The translations under genes and the position numbers were made by a program. Below are positions 14,205 to 18,637 of a stretch of 18,637 nt of DNA, piece by piece. The notes under the pieces were generated by a model. It did not search any database, was not told the origin of the DNA, and saw nothing but the letters and a program-made list of their open reading frames with translations. The stretch comes from an uncultured Oscillibacter sp. (GTDB taxonomy: Bacteria; Bacillota; Clostridia; Oscillospirales; Oscillospiraceae). Position 1 is the stretch's first letter; each line of letters begins with the position of its first letter. The DNA lies in assembly GCA_946183175.1 (NCBI GenBank), contig CAMHBH010000027.1, positions 1-18,637 of the forward strand, written 5' to 3'.

Positions 14205-16258
14205 TCAAATGTCCTCTTCCGTCAGCGTGGTAAGCGCCTCCTCGGAGGTGTCCCGCCGTTCCATCACGCGCCGGGCCTGGGCGTTGACGATTTTCCCGAA
14301 GAGGTTGCGCACAAAACGCCCGTGCTGAAATTGCGCTCCTCCATGCCCTGCCGAATCACCCGGCGCGCCCGCGCTTCCGCTTCCGGCGTCATGACGTAGC
14401 GGTACTCCCGGCATAGGGAACGGAGAATTTCCGTCAGCTCTTCCAGGGAATAGTCCCGAAAGGTCAGAATGTTGCTGAAGCGCGACATCAGGCCGGGGTT
14501 GGACTGTAGAAAGCGCCGCATAGGCCCCGGATACCCCGCCGGAATGCGGCGTGCCCGGCAGATGGAAATGGTAGTACAGCCGGGCGAGCATGCCCGCGAC
14601 GGACGTTTTTCCGGTGCCGGGATTTCCGACGAGAATCAGGGGGCGGAGCGGAACATCTTCCTCACTCCCGCCGCTGTTCAGGATTTCCTCGATTTCGCGG
14701 GCGCGGGAGGTGAAGTAACGTTCCAGTTTCTCCATGCCGACGAACTCCTCCCGGATTTCCCGCAGGACGCGCTCTATGGAGCGGCCCGCGTCCGGGGGCG
14801 TAAACCACTCGTGGTCGACGCCCTGCGCATAGAAGCATTCCTCCGTCACCAGGCCGCCGGAGGCCTTCGCGCACGCCGTCAGGGCCAGTTTCTCCATCGC
14901 CCCGGCGTTGCCGAACCGCTGGCGGTCGCGCTCCTGGTAAATCCGCTTGACGTAGCACGAGAGCGGCCTTGCGGTCACGTCCTCGAACCGCCGTTCCCCG
15001 GTCAAATCGGGCGACAGGCGGCAACTGTGCGCTTCGATAGCGTCCGCGAGAATCGTTTCCAGCAGTTCGGGGGCGTAGTCGTCGATGACAATCCGGTTTT
15101 CGTCGCCGAAGCGGCGGGCGAAACCGTCGTCCAGGCGGAAGACCTCCCGCATTTCCCGCTCGTACCCGGCCAGGACTACGGAGAAATGGCGGTTCGGGTC
15201 GGTCATGGCGCTGTTGAGCGTCGAGACGACTTCCTTTCCGGTTCCCTCGTGCCCCGCGCCGCCGTCCTTGCGCCCCAGCGCGTGCGCCTCGTCGACGAAC
15301 AGCACGCCCTCCTCGGCGCGGTTGACGCAGTCCATCGTGGCCTTGGGCACCCCCGCCACGAAACTGCTCGTCAGATTCTCCCGCGTGACTTCCACCGTGG
15401 AGCCGATTTTCAAAACGGCGTGTTCGCGGAGTACGTTTCCAATCAGGCGGGCGATGGTCGTTTTCCCGACGCCCGGATTGCCCACCAGTACGAAATTCGG
15501 CACCGGCGGGCGGGCGGGTTCGGGCGGCGGCGCGGTACGGATACGCCGTACCGCCCAGTCGGGGCGCTCCCGGGCGTGGCCCGCGCGTGTCGGTCGCGGA
15601 ACACTTCGCACTCCGCGACCGCGTAGGCCGTCTCCCAGCCCGGGCGGTTCAGCTTTTCCAGCGCTGGCTGCCTGTCCCGCGCGGGCCGCTCCCAAATCGC
15701 GTCGACTACGTCCGGCGCGCTTTCTACAATAGTCCTGAATCCTGCCGGTAATCTGGCGCATGTACTCCGCCTGTCCGGCGCTGGCGGCGCCGCAACTGCG
15801 GCTACAGTACAGGATTTCCGTCACGATGTCGGGGAGCTCTTCGTAGCGGAACGAGATTTTCCGGCCCTTGACGCCCGTGCCGAGAATGCGGAGGCGGCGG
15901 AGGAGATTCCGAATCTCGTCCTCCCGCGGGAGGCCCAGGCGGAAGCAGGTTTCGGGATTGAGGCGCAACTGTCCGTTGGCGTCGGCCCGGATGAATTTCG
16001 GCGCGAGGCCCAGCGCGTGAATCTGGTTGACGAGCAGGCTTTCGGAGCGGTCGGCCTCGGTTGCACCTCCCTGACAGGCCGCCGAACCTTAGCGTTCCGC
16101 GCGCCGCCCGGGGAAATCCGGTTGGCGGGAAGCTCGCGCAGGGCCTCGGCGCTGTCCATCGTCTTGTCCGACGCGGACGCCGCCCCCGCCAGGACAATCG
16201 GCAACGCGGAGACCAGTACCGCCCCGCCTAACAGAATCCCCCCAATTTCTCCGCTCAT
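14205..16258 (-). pseudogene. Membrane-anchored tandem CbxX/CfxQ-type AAA+ ATPase, multiply broken
   Basis: The gene starts at ATG 16258 behind AAAAGGAG, with an N-terminal hydrophobic segment (GGILLGGAVLVSALPIVLAG). After a frame break near 16070-16110 an N-domain follows (LLVNQIHALGLAPKFIRAD, then LNPETCFRLGLPREDEIRN). The frame then shifts near 15735 and back near 15580, around VESAPDVVDAIWERPARD. AAA domain 1 is complete: Walker A GNPGVGKTT (about 15460-15485) and Walker B VLFVDEAHAL (about 15276-15308), then LAGYEREMREVF and a DDGFARRF sensor region. AAA domain 2 has Walker A GNPGTGKTS (about 14601-14630). It then jumps near 14540 straight to AGYPGPMRRFLQSNPGLMSR, missing about 70 residues with Walker B. 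A last shift near 14335 leads to QHGRFVRNLFGKIVNAQARR and the stop. CbxX-family relatives include SpoVK, Rubisco activase CbbX and EccA of type VII secretion. The longest single open frame is 14205-15968. Confidence 0.75.
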
Positions 16259-16284
16259 AAAACGTCTCCTTTTCGGCCCGGTTC

Positions 16285-16302
16285 CCCGCGCAAGGGCGCG
16301 GG
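16285..16302 (-). promoter_or_regulatory. Intercistronic hairpin before the AAA gene
   Basis: CCCGCGC and GCGCGGG pair (7 bp, 4-base loop) in the 46-bp gap between the coiled-coil gene and the AAA gene. No T-run follows, so it more likely stabilises or tunes the message than ends it. Confidence 0.4.
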
Positions 16303-16304
16303 AA

Positions 16305-18232
16305 TTATTGGTACTTCTTTTCCAGCTTTTTGGCCAGCAGGCGCATATCCGGCTTCTTCTTGTACTCCCGCTCCACCTCGTCCCGGCGTCCCGGCTCCTC
16401 GCGCCGGAGGATATCCAGGCGCGGGACTTCGCGCCGTATCCGCGCGGCGACATCCCGCGCCCAGCGGTCAATCAGCGCCGGATTCGGCGTGGACGCGACA
16501 TCGGCGGTCACAAGGCAGAGCGTTCGCGCCGTGACGCCGTCCCGGCGCACGGGGATGAACGTCAGGCGCAGAATGTCCCGCCCGTTGGGGCGGAGTTCCA
16601 GGTCGTAGCAGTCCGGGGGCTCCTCGGGCTCCCCGCGAAAGCCGGAGAGCGTGACCCGGTAGCCCCCGGCGCTCAGAAGCGCCTCGACCGCCCCGGCCAT
16701 CTGATAGCGTTCGTCCGAGAAGTAGCGCTCGTCCCGGATACACGCTATCACGGCGTCGGCGCGCTCCTCCAGGCGGTTCAGCTTTTTGAGTTCCTGCCCG
16801 AAGCGCAGGGGGCTGAAATGCTGTCCCTGTCCGGCGGAGAGGCCCGACAGATACGCGTCGGCGCTTCCGTCGCGTTCGATGATATCCACCATCGCGCGGG
16901 CGTCCTCGGCGTCGGCCCGGATTGCGCGGTAATGGCCGCGGCTCCAGTAGTCCCGCTCGTCGTCGTTCATATGGAACTGGCCGCACGGGGTGCGCAGTTC
17001 CTCTTGTTGGAACTGCTCCAGCTTCTCCCGGACGCGGAGGACGGTTTCCCGATACGCGGCGTACATCTCCTCCCACTCGCGCCGCCGCCTGTTCCTCGGC
17101 GTAACGTACGCGTTCCCGCGCCATAGCCTGCCCGTTCCGCGTCCGCTCGAACTCCCCGCGCCGGATTTGCTCCACCTCTTTGCGCAGCTCCTCATTCGCC
17201 GCCTCAAGCGCCTGTAACAGCTCGGCGCGCCGGGCCTGCGCCTGTTCGTCCGCGCGGCGTAGCTCTTCCTGAAAACCGCGTTCTCTCGCGGTCAGCTCCT
17301 CCGCCAGGCTCCGCACTTTCCGCGCGTAATCGGCGTCCATGTCGCGCCGGGCCTGTTCCAGCTCCCGGCGGAGACGCCCGATTTGCTCCCGGCTCCGGCG
17401 CTCAATCTCCTGCCGATTCACAGCCGCGTCTAAATCCCGTTCCATTTTCCGGATTCGGCTCCGGAGTTCGTCCGCCTCCGCCATTCCGATTCCCCCCCAG
17501 TTCCTCGCTCAACGGAAGCGTGCCGTCCCCCGCGAGAATCGCCATTTGCACGGCGTCGTTGATTTTTTCGCGCAGGCGGATAATCAGCCCGAGTCTGTTT
17601 TCCGCCGCGTCCAGCTCCCGCTCCACGGCCTCCAGGGTCTCCCGTACGGAATTTCCTTTCAGGAACGGCTCCTGCCTCATCAACTCTAACGTGTCCTCAT
17701 CCGACAGGCCGCGCTCCCGGAGGGAATCCGGCGTCCGGCGGGCCTGTTGGCAGTCCAGCTCCCTGAGTTCCAGCAGGGCGGCGGAATTTGCAAGCTCCCG
17801 CTTCAGCCGCTCCGCCTCCGCCGTCTTGTCGGAAAGCGCCCTCGCCGTCTCCCGCGCTTTTCCCGAAAGCGCCTCCGCCTCCGACAGCTTCCCCTTGAAC
17901 GCCCGGTCTAACCGTTCGCTTTCCCGCCTCAAGTCCGCCAGCGATTCCTCCAGGCGTCCTTCCGCCGCCGCCTGTAGCCTTGCGCTATAGCGGCGTTCCG
18001 CCGCAAGGTCTTTTTCCGCCTTCTCAAGCGCGGTTCTCGACTGCGCCAGTTCCTGTTCCGTCCCCGCGTGGACGCCTCCCGTATTCGCCGCGCCCGGAAT
18101 CTCTTCGCCCTCGACGCGTATCGTGTACAAAGTGATTACTACACGGCTAACATCCCGGAATCGCCTTGTCTCCGGCTTCAGCCCCAAAAGCGTAATTTCC
18201 ACCTCGTCGGCATTCCGGTTGAAATTGACATT
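16305..18232 (-). pseudogene. Long coiled-coil protein with unrecognised C-terminal domain, frame-broken and truncated at its start
   Basis: Not assignable to a family. Read 18232 to 16305: a beta-rich start (ADEVEITLLGLKPETRRF, then VSRVVITLYTIRVEG), then a heptad-like coiled coil rich in E/R/A/L of about 200 residues. A one-base shift comes at the run of seven C (17492-17498), then more coiled coil from MAEADELRSRIRKMERD. A second one-base shift near 17085 leads to REWEEMYAAYRETVLRVREK. A globular end follows (DERDYWSRGHYRAIRADAED, FSPLRFGQELKKLNRLEER, YDLELRPNGRDILRLTF) and a Lys-rich tail. Open pieces are 17402-18337, 16468-17484 and 16305-17207. The apparent N-terminus at 18337 (GTG) lies inside a mobile element, so the native start is lost or unknown. 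MAEADEL at 17484 could instead be a separate start behind GGGGGGA. First gene of the AAA operon; it may be a scaffold for the ATPase (inference). Confidence 0.65.
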
Positions 18233-18234
18233 TA

Positions 18235-18353
18235 GAGGCTGTATCCACAGTGGTTTTGCGCCGTTTCGCTGTGCGCTTTTCTGCCGATATTCCAGTATTT
18301 TTGCGCCTTTTTCTGACGGGGGATGACCTGTTTCCACTTTTGAATACAGCTTC
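18235..18353. mobile_element. 119-bp MITE-like element with imperfect terminal inverted repeats, flanked by TA
   Basis: The left end reads GAGGCTGTATCCACAGTGG and the right end, on the other strand, GAAGCTGTATTCAAAAGTGG; about 16 of 20 positions match. Both ends abut TA (18233-18234 and 18354-18355), which fits a two-base target duplication. The ends resemble those of IS5/IS427-type or IS630-like elements, but there is no room for a transposase, so it would need one in trans. It lies exactly between the coiled-coil gene and the divergent gene, six bases before the ribosome site of the latter. Confidence 0.6.
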
Positions 18354-18373
18354 TAAGGAATTGGGGGAGCGAC

Positions 18374-18637
18374 ATGGCAGTGATTTGGCAACGTGATTCG
18401 GCCAGTAACGAATCCCTGGAACTGACCGGATGCCGCATACTGTTGAAGAACGCGCGGGGGATGGAAATCCACCTGGATGACGGAACAAATACGCTATTCC
18501 ATGTTATGGCGGGAAAGGGGAATCCTCACGCGCTGTATTCTCTGTCTCCGCCGCATGTCTCCGCGACTTCATCATGGATGGCGGAAATTTTTCGACCTGT
18601 GCGGTGAACTTAGCGGCGTCAGACGAGACGAACCTGC
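18374..18637 (+). CDS. Unidentified protein, 5' part, with a probable frame break; continues past window
   Basis: Not recognised. GGGGGAG (18362-18368) precedes ATG 18374. The first 49 residues (MAVIWQRDSASNESLELTGC, then ILLKNARGMEIHLDDGTNT and LFHVMAGK) look like a beta-rich small domain. In the written frame the ORF stops at 18607. A one-base shift at AAAGGGGAA (about 18514-18522) instead gives an open frame to the end of the window, reading GESSRAVFSVSAACLRDFIM and then DGGNFSTCAVNLAASDE, which looks more protein-like. I therefore think the gene is longer and interrupted, like its neighbours. It is divergent from the coiled-coil/AAA operon and may be functionally linked. The mobile element now fills its promoter region. 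Confidence 0.5.

Noticed and set aside
16017..17126. Plus-strand ORF of 369 residues across the AAA operon
   Set aside because: No ribosome site and an improbable Arg/Pro/Ala-rich composition; the opposite strand has recognisable coiled-coil and AAA sequences.
18147..18488. Minus-strand ORF of 113 residues running through the mobile element
   Set aside because: It crosses the inverted-repeat element and antisense of the divergent gene, and its translation has no recognisable features; treated as a shadow.
1..18637. CRISPR array, tRNA or rRNA genes
   Set aside because: No regularly spaced repeats and no tRNA- or rRNA-like sequences were seen on either strand.

Overview
The window looks like a GC-rich Gram-positive (Bacillota/Clostridia) genome, most likely an uncultured gut member of the Oscillospirales. 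The reasons are strong AAGGAGG-type ribosome binding sites, a class II FbaA-type aldolase, an rpsO-pnp pair, Oppl-type lipoproteins, a phage-lysin-like CHAP protein and a lipoprotein serpin. This placement is an inference from gene content and was not tested by any search. The window opens inside one gene and closes inside another, so it is a fragment.

Left part (1-5217): the 3' end of an oligopeptide importer operon (oppD partial, oppF, oppA). The tail of oppA is knocked out of frame by a 49-bp insertion that tandemly repeats 48 bp. It converges on a CHAP/SH3 cell-wall hydrolase, which is divergent from a DinJ/YafQ toxin-antitoxin pair. Two consensus-like promoters sit back to back, with a palindrome over the TA -35 box.

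Middle (5287-13862): a lipoprotein serpin. It converges on a three-gene importer of the SsuABC/NMT1 type, whose genes are joined by GTGA stop-start overlaps. Then come pnp and rpsO (minus strand) with an intercistronic terminator, divergent rpmE, a 52-aa membrane protein, and fba behind a strong promoter and a structured leader of about 185 nt. These genes are intact.

Right part (13986-18637): an unusual minus-strand operon. It encodes a long coiled-coil protein with an unrecognised C-terminal domain, a protein with an N-terminal membrane segment and tandem CbxX/CfxQ(SpoVK/EccA-like) AAA domains, and a small acidic protein. An unidentified gene is divergent from it. All four are interrupted: I count about nine reading-frame breaks, including a deletion that removes the core of the second AAA domain. 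A 119-bp MITE-like element with imperfect inverted ends and flanking TA sits exactly in the divergent promoter region. Either this is a recently decaying accessory locus or this end of the sequence is error-rich. The intact family elsewhere is the best candidate here for an undescribed system.
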